The notes: generated by a model from the letters alone, not told the origin. DNA of 64,000 nt from Bemisia tabaci (GCF_918797505.1 NC_092800.1:29068263-29132262), one strand, 5' to 3'; counted from the stretch's first letter, positions 20,767 to 32,313 are shown. Numbers and translations are program-made.

Positions 20767-21276
20767 ATTCACGGGCTTGTCGATCGACTCACAGGTTTGT
20801 CGATCGATTCACGGGTTTGTCGATCGATTCACGGGTTTGTCGATCGATTCACGGGTTTGTTGATCGATTCACAGCTTTTGCAGATCGATTCACGGGTTTG
20901 TCGATCGACCCACGGCTTTTGTCGATCGATTCACGGCTTTTGTCGATCGATTCACGAGTTCGTCGATCGACTCACGGGTTCGTCGATCGACTCACGGGTT
21001 TGTCGATCGATTTACGGTTGTCGATCGAATCGGTGTCGATCGAATCGGTGTCGATCGATTCACGTTTTCATTTTTCGATAGATCCATGTCGATTGAATCG
21101 AAACTGGTTTTTTAACAATTTGTCGATCGAATCGGTGTCGATCGATTCACGTTTTCATTGTTCGAGCGATTCATGTCGTCGATCGAATCGACACCGGTTT
21201 TCAATAATTTGTCGATCGAATCAGTGTCAATCGATTCTCGTTTTCATTTTTTGATCGATTCATGTCGATCGAATCC
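20767..21276 (+). repeat. GATCGA-rich minisatellite, ~20-bp unit
   Basis: About 20-24 units of TTTGTCGATCGATTCACGGG and shorter variants over about 500 bp. Later units diverge to TCGATCGAATCGGTG. Each unit has the palindrome TCGATCGA. A 145-codon frame across it (MSIDSRVCRSIHGF-type repeats) is a by-product of the repeat. Confidence 0.9.
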
Positions 21277-21802
21277 AAACCCCTCACATAATAAAGGACG
21301 AACAATTAGGTAACGTGAAATGAAGTTTTCTTGATTTCTGTTAATTCCGTTCAAAAATTATAGTGCCTCTCGTCAGGAATTCAATTTGGCCCCATGAAGC
21401 CACTTTCACTCGCAATGATCCAGATTCATCAGTGCTGAAAAGAACCACGTGAATAGCAATCGCATGCAACATAGTTCCTTTTAGCATAGGAACAGCCATT
21501 TGCGAATTGTTTCCGATAAACCTGCGAGCCGCTCGGAGGCTCAGCCGTGAATACCACTCCTGCGCGATGCATTGTAATGACGTCATTTGATTTGGGCACC
21601 GCTAACCACAATGCAGGCTCGCGCCATAATTTGATGGGAATCGTAACGACTCTCGCTCATCGATTGTGAAAGAATCGAAGCCGCCAAACGCTACACACTC
21701 TCATTCCGACCCGCTGTTTCAAGTTGCCATATTGGCCTTAAAATGTATGTATCTTTGCTAGTGGGTAAATTCAAATGGTCCTTTTAAATCCGTACATCAC
21801 AT

Positions 21803-22254
21803 TTAAGGTGATTCGAGGGACGCCATATTTTGTGTCAGAACGGCATGCGATACATCGCATCAATTGGTTCCATTTTTTCAGCTACTCGTCATTTTTCTCC
21901 AATTTTGAGATCGCAATTCTGTTGTCGGGAGACTTAAGCACTCACTTACCAATTTTAACAAAGAAATTCAACGTAATAAAGGCGTGGTTTTTTTAGAGAG
22001 AAAATATCGCATTCGAGTGCAGTTTCGATATCAGTATCGAATGCGATGTTTTCTCTCTGAAAAAACCACGCCTTTATTACGTTGAATTTCTTTGTTAAAA
22101 TAAGTAAGTGCATGAGTGCTTTAGTCTCCTGACAACAGAATTGCGATCTCAAAATTGGAGAAAAATGATGAGTAGCTGAAAAAATGGAACCAATGGATGC
22201 GATATATCGCATACCGTTCTGACACAAAATATGGCGTCCATCGAATCACCTTAA
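21803..22254. mobile_element. TTAA-ended foldback element
   Basis: A near-complete 452-bp palindrome: TTAAGGTGATTCGA at the left and TCGAATCACCTTAA at the right. The arms run to ATCGCATTCGA / TCGAATGCGAT around an 18-bp centre. The outermost TTAA could be a piggyBac-type target duplication or part of the inverted repeat. The sequence alone cannot separate these. Non-coding. Confidence 0.8.
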
Positions 22255-22429
22255 CGCAACGACGTGATGGCTGAAGAATGGCAATATTAGAATGCAACTA
22301 TTAGGGCTCAGAGGATGTTCGTGTTGCATTCATATGAAATTGAAGGCGTTCCTCTTCGTGTTGTCTTATGATACACTGCGTGCGGTGCATGTGAGCGCTT
22401 CTAGTGAGTGTCATAGCTGAACTGTAATC

Positions 22430-22567
22430 GGACTGCATTTTGCAATATGGAACTATAAATTCTGGCTCTTCTGGGAAAACACTAATGTGCATAGGGAAAC
22501 TAATGGCACACACGTTGTTTTTAAAACGGGCTAGAATTTATAGATCCAAATTGCAAAATGTAGGCCA
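22430..22567 (+). mobile_element. Family B MITE, copy 3
   Basis: Starts GGACTGCATTTTGCAATATG, contains GTGCATAGGGAAACTAATGG and ends with TTGCAAAATGTAGGCCA. Same length and order as 8063-8201. Confidence 0.8.
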
Positions 22568-22615
22568 ATTTGAATTCAGGAACTACTAACTCTGACTCAT
22601 TCATAACAGCTTAAG

Positions 22616-22926
22616 CAAAAGAGAGGAGATAGGAAGAGGGAGAAGGAAAGGGTAAACGAGAGAAGGAAAAAGAAAAAGAAAATGAGCAAAGGTGGAACAA
22701 GGAAAAGGAAGAGAAGGAGAAAGAAGAAGAAGAAAATGAAATATGGACAACGAAGTGGGAGAAGATGCAAAAGATGAAAAGAAAATGATATCGAAAGAAG
22801 AAAGAAAGGAGGAGAAGCATGGCAAAGAAAGTGAAAAAAGAAGAAGATGTTGAAAATGTAGGTGAAGAAGAATTCGAAAAAGGAGAAGAAAAAAAGGAAC
22901 AGAGAAGAAGAAACAGAAGGAAAAGA
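22616..22926 (+). repeat. Polypurine (GA-rich) tract, ~310 bp
   Basis: Almost unbroken purine sequence rich in GAAGAAG and GGAGAAGG on the plus strand. Leucine/serine/phenylalanine-rich frames on the minus strand are artefacts of composition. It could form triplex structure. Confidence 0.8.
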
Positions 22927-23334
22927 TGCGCCTCTTTGCATAGGAAAATTAAGAGCGTACACGTTTTTCCTAAAATATGCGTGCATTATTATTTCTTAAA
23001 TGCAAAATATTGTCTCTTTTACATTGCCTGATTTCCTCTCGCATTTTGTTTTTTTTTTTGAAACTTGAAACTTTCTAGGAATTTTTATGTTCTTAAAAAC
23101 ATTTTCCCAACATTACATGTCCGAATATTTCTTAGTTTGCTTGTGAACTTAAAATACGCGAGGAAATGAGGAAATTAGACAACTTTCAATGCAGTTATGC
23201 TTGTTTCAGTTAAAGTCATCCAAATCATAACTTTTAACTCAAACTGGAAACCGACTAACTGCATATATCCAGTTGCAACATATTCTCATGTGCCTCATTT
23301 TCTTTTTGTAGAACAATTCCTGAAAAGAAAAACA

Positions 23335-25683
23335 CACTCAAAAAAAGCTCCGGCCGTGGAGGCCATAAGCAGCGGACCTGGAGCACGGACTGGATGGGCT
23401 ATATGGCACTACCGTTCGCCTACGCGCCTGACGGCCGGATTGCTACGTGCGGGGACGATGCGGAGTCCTACGGACATGAAAACCGTAAGTCGCGGCCTCG
23501 AGCGGCATAGGCAGCTTGCGCTCTAGGCGCTACTTACGGGCTGGACGGCCGGAGCTCTGCGCGCCGCCGCTGTCCGCGACGTGGTGGATTTTTTCGGAAC
23601 TACAGCTGAAAATTCACCATTAAAGTACATACTTAGAAAAGAAAAACTTTCCAGCAAAGTTTTAAACATTGAGTGAATTATCTTGTGTCAATTTCTGAAC
23701 AAGATTTTTTTTCTTTCCTTCTTTTTAAAATAGGTATATATTTCTTTGTTGATAGTTCATAACAATTTAGTTTCAGGAAAGTGATGGATAATTCAATGTC
23801 TAAGAAAGAAAAAGAGCATATGAACGTTAGCTTGTTGATCATGTTTCAGATATCAAGAGAGATTTGAACTCCTTGGCTGATAGTTCAGCAAGTCAATTTG
23901 AGAAAAGAGATGAATCTTAGAGAAGAGATGATGCTTATTGAGAAAGAAAATCAGCATATGAATGTTAGCTTATTCATCGTGTAGAGATATCAAGAGAAAT
24001 TTTCAAAAACCTAACTTTAATGTTGCAAGCCTTCGTAGAAATAAATAAAGCACTGGGGAAGCACTGGAAGGAACAAATGTAGATAGATCAAAAATTCATG
24101 CTACCTATTTTAAATGTAGAACAGACTGTCCAAGGTATGATAAATTGCTAAAACTCATTGCAGCGAAAAATGTAAATTGAAAAATCATTTTTATCACTTG
24201 GCAGCCCGTTCTCAATAAATGTAATTACTTTCACTCAATGAGAATTCAGCATTTGTCAAAAACAAAACCTGGTTCATCCCTCAATAAAAAATACGAATGC
24301 AAAGTAGGAAATCACCCAAATGATTAACAAAGGAAAAGCACAGGCGTAGGTCTAGGTACTTACAGATTTTTACTCCTTACGACTAGAAAAGCTTCAGAAT
24401 CTTGAAAATGAGGTTGAGAATATTTCAAAGTGTAAATTCAGTAGTAAAAGTTGACAAAACTTCAAGATATAACTCTCCGCAATAACTACCGGATACAATT
24501 TCCACAAAATATTAGCGAAGAAATATACCACCGAAAATTGTCACACTTGTTAAAATTGTAGATCTTCCCTTCAGCAAACTGAAGCGCGATTCACACAAAA
24601 TTTTACCACTATTACAGTACACTGAGCTCCCTAGAATTGGGATATGGAATCAGAGAGATATTCACAGCAACAATGTTTGCACTGGCTCTTATCGGATAAT
24701 CAACGCAGGCAAGATTGGCTTATAGCTTCCGCTGGCGGACAGCTATTTTGGCAACAGAGAAGGGAGGTGTTGGATGTCGGAGAGTGAAATACTACCTACT
24801 CTCAATTGAAAACATTTAAGTATAAGCCAGAGATTAGATTGAAATGGAATAAAAAATCAACCCAATCTTATGAGCAAGCAAAGGTGGCACAATGAAGTTG
24901 CAATCGGTAAATAGACATTCTTGTGTCTACATTATCAGTATTTTAGTGTGGCGGTAATTTACTCTGTGGGAAGATGCGTGGCAGGTAATTGATTGCTTTT
25001 CTTGGATTTAAGTTCTTTCCCTTAGTAGGGGGAAAATAAGTGAATTGCAAACGAACTTACAGGAGGAGAGGATATGAGCTCAGTGTGTAGGTAAAACTGA
25101 CAATTTTCACTTCACTCTCGTCGCATTTCCGAAAGTATTTGACAAGCGTTATCACACAGAACTTTAGAATCAATCGTGCACCGCACAGAATCAAGAAAAT
25201 ATATCGAAAACCTCCAAAATTAAACGAAAAACGAACACACGTAATGAGCAATGACCAACAATGACAAGCAATTTACTAGATTCTAACCTCAATAAACAAC
25301 GCTGAGTGGTGGCTGCGATCGCTCCCGAAAATGTTCAAGGCTGGCGGCAACTTTAAATTCACGCACTGAATAACATTGACGTAAAATATTATAATTTTCT
25401 GCGAATATACACGTAGCCGTCTCAATTTTAATCTGATGGTGACGCCATTTTCCGAAAACTGAATCTCACCTCACTGCCAACGGCCGTGGAAGCGGTTGGC
25501 TCCGATCCTGAAACCCGTAACTTACGCTCGGCTCCTAACCGGTCTTACGGCCATGAAGGCCGCGCGGGGTCCACGGGACACCGGCCGCTGGGTCCAGTAC
25601 TAGCTGGCGCACAGCGCGTTAACGCCGGGATCACCAGTGTCCAGAGCAACCGGGTCACAGGGCCGTAGTTTTTTTTTTGAGTG
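23335..25683. mobile_element. 2.35-kb element with CACTC ends and GC-rich subterminal blocks
   Basis: Left end CACTCAAAAAAAGCTCCGGC and right end GTAGTTTTTTTTTGAGTG form imperfect inverted repeats (the complement of the right reads CACTCAAAAAAAAACTACGG). CA flanks both sides. About 230 bp inside each end is GC-rich with ACGGCC motifs, while the interior is AT-rich. No frame longer than about 110 codons is present, so it is non-autonomous. Membership in a CACTA-like group is inferred from the ends and 2-bp flanks. Confidence 0.55.
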
Positions 25684-26714
25684 CAGAATAATATTCCCCG
25701 CAAATAAATACTGTAAAGCATGAAGAGTTAACGCACCGAGTGTCAAGTCATATTCATGCTCAAATTCCCGCATCGAAAAATTGTGGGACGCAATGAAGTT
25801 GGGTGTTGGGTATATTCCGATTAAAATGATAATTTTCAGGCATGAAGCTGCTTAGCTTTGGACCGAGGAGCATGTTTCCTGTCTGAAATTTAGCCATGCT
25901 GATTCCAATTGAAACCGTCTTAATAAAACATTAGACAATAGACTGAGATAATACACAACTTACATAATAAACCAAGGCGAGTGGTTAAAAATAAACACGG
26001 AATGCTAATTGTAGTTCTCTGAGTCAAGAATCAACCCGAAAATGACATACTGCCCAGGAATGAGAAATTTACTATTTGATCTAAAACTGCACAAAAAAAT
26101 GTGTCCTATGAATTTCTCAGTATTTTATTACTTTTCGGCATTGAGACATACTGTATGCTCGCATCTCAGCGAGCTTGTCGTCAAAATCTTCAGAAATTTG
26201 TCGAAAGAAATTCCGAGAGAAATTATTAACCCTATATTCACCGTGAGAAAAAAAAAACCGGACACTTTGCAACAGTCCAATTTTAGACGGAACGGCAAGG
26301 GTGCATTTCCGGCATGGGCTCGTTGCGGGTCAACGTTGCAGCTTCAAGAATTTATTTGCCTGCGGTTTTACCCGTCGCGTCGGCACTCGTATTAATTGCA
26401 GCAGCTGGAGCCGTAAGGTGTGAGGCTTCACGACTAATTGCAGGCGTTGATTGTACCATTAATCCCCAATCCCCCGAAGCCTACCTCCCCCGCCTCACTC
26501 ATATTCGGGAGTAATCGAATCCGACTGTCATCAACTACCGGCGTTTTGACCTCAAAACCGAATCCGCCCGCATCTCTGCCCCTCGCGATATCGTCTCTCC
26601 TGTGTTTTTCCCGTGATAGTCATTCACCTTGAGCCCTTCACCTAGTTTTAAATACGCTTCATGAGAATTGGATTATTACCAACTTTTTTTGGGAGGGAGG
26701 TCTTACTTATAGTG
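25684..26714. other. No gene recognised
   Basis: A 117-codon frame at 26042-26395 has no recognisable domain. No repeat family of this window recurs here. Confidence 0.4.
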
Positions 26715-26803
26715 TAGGTTGGGTTAGGTTGGGTTAGGTTAGGTTAGGTCAGGTCAGGTCAGGTCAGGTCAGGTTAGGTTAGGTTAGGTTAGGTTAGGTC
26801 AGG
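26715..26803 (+). repeat. Interstitial TTAGG/TCAGG telomere-type repeat
   Basis: About 17 pentamers in one orientation: TTGGG, TTAGG and TCAGG variants, with a central run of TCAGG flanked by TTAGG runs. TTAGG is the ancestral insect telomere repeat and TCAGG is a known variant in some beetles. The block lies inside ordinary sequence, so it is interstitial. Confidence 0.85.
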
Positions 26804-27268
26804 GGTTCGCTCATACCCCAATCCATCGAGGTCAGAGTCCCGCCCCACAGTGAGACACGAGAGAAAGAGGGAAAAGAGAGATGAAAAAGATAATTTTTAC
26901 TAGCGGTAGCACTTTTACATCGCAAAGAATGTTTAGCTATGGAAATAGACGCAGCCATGGTGGCTACGATAGCCATATTGACGTCTCCTAGACGAACGAA
27001 CGTATAACTCCATTCTAGGATTTCAAAATTAACTCAAGCAATCGTTTAAGTTAAATTTGAAATCTTGAAAACAATTTTACAGAAATGTGATCGAGCAATA
27101 TTTGTCCAAAATTTGGCTAATTTTGGCATATAATCAGGAGAAAATCCAGGGAATTTTCTTTAAGACATATCCTACAGTTTCCTGGTAAATGTGCAATTTT
27201 CAATAAGAAATTTTGCAACGGCGGAAAACGTGTCTACTGTTATCCCTGCGGGAGTGACTATGGGGATT

Positions 27269-27526
27269 ATTGTCACCTTCAAGCCAAAGTATGACAAGCT
27301 CCCTGCGGGGTTCACAAATTTCCGCCGCCATTTTATTTTTTTAAAGAGAAATTGTTGGTTGGCTCTGCTTGAAAATTTCACTGAATTTTATCGGCAGCAC
27401 GAAGAAAATTCAGTGAAATTTTCGGACAGCTTTGTTGAACAATTTCTCTGCAAAAATAATAAGATGGCGACAGAAATTTCGGAACGTCGCATGGCGCCTG
27501 TGATACTTTGGCCGGAATGTGACGAG
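27269..27526. mobile_element. Family F foldback element, copy 1
   Basis: Left arm TGTCACCTTCAAGCCAAAGT and right arm ACTTTGGCCGGAATGTGACG are inverted, with inner CGCCGCCATTTTATTTTTTT and TGAATTTTATCGGCAGCA blocks. Other copies: 43921-44181 (nearly perfect) and 63409-63663. Frames inside (up to 127 codons) repeat across copies only because the DNA does. Confidence 0.8.
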
Positions 27527-27582
27527 ATGTTCATGACTATTACTATGGCTATACTTATAGTCATATTCAAGTAAAATACGTA

Positions 27583-28730
27583 TTTAAAGGAAGTGTCCCA
27601 TTAAGGAGGGTATTTTGGCCGTAACTTTGGTCGAAAATTGAAGCAGCTTAGAATAATGTCATGTATGGTCAAATCAACTCTAGGACTAAGTGAGTTTTTT
27701 AGATTACCGCTCACTTTTTGTAACGTAGTATCTTGATTTATTTTGCAAGGAAAGCTCTTCCCTTAAAGGAAACTTGGCACTCTTGATACGTTGGAGCGCC
27801 TTCAATCTCGTATGATACTGTGCAACACCTATGTCGCGAAATAGTTGCTTGAAACGCCGTAGCACTCCGTGGCGCGGCGGGCGACCAGCGTGACACGCGC
27901 ACAGGCGCCTACAAACCTAACAGGGATACTTCACGCATTGCGCAACGCGTGAAGTATCCCGTTAGGTTTGTAGGCGCCAGTGCGCATGTCGCTCTGTGCT
28001 AGGCACTGATATTTAAACTCGCGGAGTCAGCGTTTTTCAACTCATGATTTTGAAATGTTTGCACGCTCTGCACGGATTATTTTCTTTTAAATTGACGAAA
28101 AAAAAAATATGTATTAAAGGAAAGTATAATGTGTGTTTTGAAAATAATAAGGTGGTTCCGTGCCTAATTTAATGATTTCCAAAGCTTTTTAATTTGTCTT
28201 TTATATTTTGTGCTTTTACTGTGCTGCAGCGTGGTGTATTCGCAACCAAATGCTCAAAATTGAACGTGACATACGGACTGAAATGTAACCCTTTGGACCA
28301 AGTCACTGTTTCTTGTTTTACGCGTGGACGTAAATTACTGGACTAAACAGGTGCCCGGATAAAAGATCGTTGACGGAATGTCCTGAAACCCAAGTGACTT
28401 TACCACTTTCTCCTTTATATATGTTGTAATGGGTGTACTAAAGATTCAGATATTCGAAATATGAAAGTGGTAGTCAATTGTGTCCATACATAAACAATCT
28501 AATTCAGGACCGAAAATGAGCAATTATTCGAGAAAACTGGAAAACTTCACTATTTTACGCTGGTGAATCAGGCAAAAACCTTTCAAAAACACCTCGAATA
28601 AGGACAAGTTCTCACAGGATAGATGATTAAGAGTCGATTGGACCATACATGACATTATTCTAAGCTGTTTCAATTTTTGACCAAAGTTAGGGCTAAAATA
28701 CTCTCCTTAATGGGACACATCCTCTAAACC
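27583..28730. mobile_element. Family G inverted-repeat transposon, copy 1
   Basis: TIRs of roughly 110-140 bp: GGAAGTGTCCCATTAAGGAG at the left and CTCCTTAATGGGACACATCC at the right, extending through CATACATGACATTATTCTAA and its complement. The interior is non-coding with a long perfect hairpin at 27901-27979. It is adjacent to family F copy 1, and the same F+G pair occurs inverted at 62350-63663. Confidence 0.8.
27901..27979. repeat. Near-perfect hairpin within family G
   Basis: The arm GGCGCCTACAAACCTAAC then AGGGATACTTCACGC pairs with GCGTGAAGTATCCC then GTTAGGTTTGTAGGCGCC around a short GC-containing loop, a stem of over 30 bp. The equivalent hairpin at about 62955-63030 carries only a few differences. 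The stem is perfect enough for a small-RNA precursor, but expression cannot be judged. Confidence 0.8.
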
Positions 28731-28778
28731 TCGTGCCTGACGTTTGATTCTTCCGTTGAGGACGGCAGATTGATGCTC

Positions 28779-29286
28779 AATGGACATGTTGCATGTGTGA
28801 GGAATTTGCGATTTGACTGTTGATTCTTCTGTAAAACTTTGCGAGAAACACGATGGTGCCACTGGTTTTCTCTGAAATCAACTTCCAAGCTCAAAAAAAG
28901 ATCTCAAATTGAGGCAAAAATGGAGGGGTCATCCCACCCTACCCTGAGAGTCCACGTCTATATCAAGACAAACCCTCCATGCAAAGATAGGGAGGAAATA
29001 CATTGACAGGGCTGCCACTTTATTTGGGGACTCCAAAACTGAAAACACGGCAACCCTGCTAATGCATTTGCTCCCTATCTTTGCATGGAGAGTTTGTTTT
29101 GATGTAGAGGTGGACTCTCAGGGTAGGGTGGGATATTCCCTCCATTTTGGCCTCAACTCGAGAGCTTTTTTTGAACTTGGGAGATTATTTCAGAGAAAAC
29201 CAGTGGCACCATCGTGTTTCTCGCGAACTTTTACATAAGATTCAACAGTCGAATCGCAAATTCCTCACACATGCAACATCTCCATT
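28779..29286. mobile_element. Family H long foldback element, copy 2
   Basis: Arms run from AATGGACATGTTGCATGTGT to CACATGCAACATCTCCATT, matching 5236-5751 throughout including the spacer GCTGCCACTTTATTTGGGGA. It lies about 50 bp downstream of family G. Confidence 0.85.
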
Positions 29287-30714
29287 TTTCGACAAGTTCA
29301 AAAACGATGCACTTAATGCAACATGGCAAGGCTGCCCGAACCGAGCATTGAGGGTGGATCATCAAAACAGTCACTTTGAAACTCGGGCACAGCAGATGGC
29401 GGTATATTGACCCAACTAAGAGTAAACTAGATAGGATTTCGTCGCATCAGGGGGCTTTTATCGCGCGCCTATCCCAAACGAAGTCAAATGCAGGTGAATG
29501 AAACACTCTAATTTCAGCCGTCCTCGCGACCGCACTCCCGAACTTCTCTCAAGTGTCGCAACTCTTCATAAGGGCCGGCGATAATGCATTGTGTGACTCC
29601 CGCCAGCACCGCAGTGGAAATTCCATCCAGCGTCGGTCCATCTTTGTCCATGATATTCACTCGAGGGCACGTGGGCAAAGTAAATGCGTCTTTTGAAGTA
29701 GTTAAACTGAGTTTGTTGGTTTCCCTAAGCCCAGAGCAACTATTAATGCTGAAAAGTCAGGAAATTATTCTCATCCCCGGAAAATCAGGGAGTTTCGAAG
29801 TTTTTATTCTCAGTCCACAACTCAGGACAAAATAATTTATATCGGTAATGGAGAATTTTCACACAAAAATTGTATTAATTCATCTGATAGTGCTTAATGA
29901 GCTGAGTTCGCAGTATTTTTCATAATTTTTTTCTGACATGGGAAATTGGAGAAACATAGATTTGAAAATGAGAAAATTTGCCGCCTTGTGACGTCATACG
30001 GCGGTATTTTCCATTTAAACGCATGTATTTTAGAAGATTAGGTTATTTTGTCATATGTTCTTCAATAATTGTCCAATTTAGAAACCAAGGATATCCTCGC
30101 ACTCGGTTTTCCTAGCAGCATCATTTTAAAAATAAAATTCACAAAATTTGAGACACGTGCAAATTTTCTATTATTCCAAACAAAAAAATTGAAAAGTCGC
30201 GGAGAAATCATGGAAATTTATGTTCAAACCCGATAAAGAGTGAAGGAAAAGTCAGGATATTTTGAAATCCAAGAAACCTTGTCATGACTGGTCAAGGTGA
30301 AGATTGATACGATTGTGTATCTCATGTGTTAAATTTTCGGTATGTTAGTAAAAATACGATACATTTGGCATACTTTTAGCTAATAAATCTCGATTCATAT
30401 TTTTGACTCCTCAGTTTATTCATTCTATGATTTTTTTTCTGTTCACAGGTGAGGAAAAAGGAGTAGATAAAAATTGAACTGCTCGACTTTGAAAGGGCAC
30501 GAGACTTTATTTTTACGTATGTATGTACCTATTCACTTAACAATTTCCTCGAAACCTAGTTTTTATTGAAAATCTGCACCTTCCCTCATTGGCTCTCTGG
30601 CGGAATAATATTCCTCGATATTATTTTGTCTGAAATTAGGTCAAGTTTTGTGCACTTACGGTTTTATCACATGTCTCGCTCTTGCACAAAGAAGTCAGAT
30701 TTTTTTTTTTTTTT
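29287..30714. other. No gene recognised
   Basis: Mostly AT-rich unique sequence with no domain-bearing frame, RNA gene or repeat copy seen. A T-run is at about 30701-30716. Confidence 0.45.
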
Positions 30715-30988
30715 TTAGCAGCATTAGTGACTTCATCTGCATCAGGTAACACGAATTTTGAAGGAAACTTGATTTTGGAAAATTTGAGAGTCACGATTCA
30801 TCTGTCATCACGACCGCTATCACGGCAGAACAGTCCCATCGAACGTCTTTTTCAAAAACGAATTTTTCTGTTTTAGCAGCATCAGTGACTTCATATGCAT
30901 TAGATAAGACGAATTTTGAAGGCAACTCGATTTCGGAAACTCGAGAGTCACAACTCTCCTCGCTATCACGGCAGAACAGTCCCGTTAA
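30715..30988 (+). repeat. Two-copy ~157-bp tandem repeat U
   Basis: Copies begin TTAGCAGCATTAGTGACTTC at 30715 and TTAGCAGCATCAGTGACTTC at 30872. Both contain ACGAATTTTGAAGG and end GCTATCACGGCAGAACAGTC. A third diverged copy is at about 39070-39165. Confidence 0.75.
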
Positions 30989-31800
30989 ACATCCCCAGCT
31001 CCAAACGGTCCAAAGAAACCGGGTTATCTCGTTCCGCGGTGACCAACTCACATAATCACGGACACCATCGGGGCTATTTCGCGGGGGCTCAATTTCGGCC
31101 GGGCGGAAAAACGCCACGACTTAGTCGGAAGACGACGGCGATATTTCCTAATAACGATCTCCCACGCGGGACCGACATGTTGAGCAGGAAGTATCCTCAG
31201 CCTGGTCCCAGCGGCACGGTATCGACTCCTTGCCGGAGGTTTTATGGGCCACCGAAACTACGCCCTTCACCCTAACTCCGCTTCAAGATGAACCCTGCTC
31301 CCCGTTTGATCCCGTGTATTCTGTGGCTCACGCGGGAAATAGGTTCGTGGGCCGCGGCTAGGATGGTCCGAGAACAACTTCGCTCGGACACTATTTCCCG
31401 GAGCGTATTTTTTAGTGCTCGCGGCAAATTTCCCCAGGGCCTTACGCGCTTTATATATTGTTATTCCGGGTTCGGTGGTTCTCCGGCGCGCTAAAATGAT
31501 TAGGTATTAACTGTGCTCCAGGACAATGATTAAATGACCGTGCGTATCTCAGTATCGTGAGGGGAACCGCGGTACATCCCTCTCGGACGTCAAAAAACAG
31601 GGTTGCCATCCTTCTGCTAGAAATCGAGGATATACGGAGAAGCGCTCGGCCGTGCAACGCAATAACGCCGTAAACGACTTTTTAAATTTTTTGGAAACAG
31701 CGTATCATAGCAGACGAACTTGTGTACCTCGGGACAATTTTTTTACAGAATTCTTTTGCAAATACTGTCAAGAACTTAACCTGAAAATTTGAGGTGCATG
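30989..31800. other. No gene recognised; moderately GC-rich
   Basis: Short frames on both strands (119 codons at 30916-31275, for example) with no recognisable domain. They overlap the end of repeat U and look spurious. Confidence 0.4.
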
Positions 31801-32026
31801 CACTGGAAAAAAAAACACATTGGATCTAGAGTCCAGACTCTTGAAAACAGTGACGAGAAAAAATACTCTTGGTTCAAATAGATTTAAGCTTAAATCAAAA
31901 GGAAATCCGCTCAAATTAAGAGGCTTGGTCCTTGATTTAAGCAAAAATCCGATTGAATCAAAAGTATTTTTTCTTGTCGATGTTTTTAAGAGTCTGGACT
32001 CTAGATCCGATGTGTTTTTTCCGGTA
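31801..32026. mobile_element. Family D foldback MITE with CACTG ends, copy 1
   Basis: Starts CACTGGAAAAAAAAACACAT and ends TGTGTTTTTTCCGGTA, with arms of about 100 bp containing TGGATCTAGAGTCCAGACTC and CTTGATTTAAGC blocks. TG flanks both sides. Full copies: 39873, 49557, 60566. A truncated one is at 36363. Confidence 0.85.
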
Positions 32027-32170
32027 TGGGTAAAATAGTTTTTATTTTATAAAGTGTGAAGTTTAAAAAAAAAACACGGGAAAATCTTGATGGATTTACG
32101 GCGTTCTTGCTTAGCATGGCAGTGCTGGGAACGGACTGTTCCTTGAGTAATTGCCCGGAACTTTATCAAA

Positions 32171-32313
32171 TGGACTACATTTTGCAATCAGGAATACCAC
32201 TATATCTAGCTCAGTTTAAAAACAACGCATGTACCATTATAGTTTCCATATGCACATAAGTGTTTTTAAACATGATCCAGCAATTGTACCTCCTAATTGC
32301 AAAATGTAATCCA
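32171..32313 (-). mobile_element. Family B MITE, copy 4 (inverted)
   Basis: TGGACTACATTTTGCAATCA at the left and TAATTGCAAAATGTAATCCA at the right. The CCATATGCACATAAGTGTTT block shows minus orientation. AA flanks both sides. Confidence 0.8.

Noticed and set aside
20817..21254. 145-codon frame of repeated Ser-Ile-Asp-Ser-Arg units
   Set aside because: Direct translation of a 20-bp minisatellite; no independent evidence of coding.
20767..21276. CRISPR array
   Set aside because: Units are contiguous with no unique spacers, and the genome is eukaryotic.
22597..22986. 129-codon hydrophobic minus-strand protein
   Set aside because: Composition artefact of the polypurine tract.
27191..27574. 127-codon frame in family F copy 1
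   Set aside because: Lies in the arms of a foldback element and is not preserved as a frame in copies 2 and 3.
30916..31275. 119-codon basic protein
   Set aside because: Starts within tandem repeat U and shows no domain or splice context.
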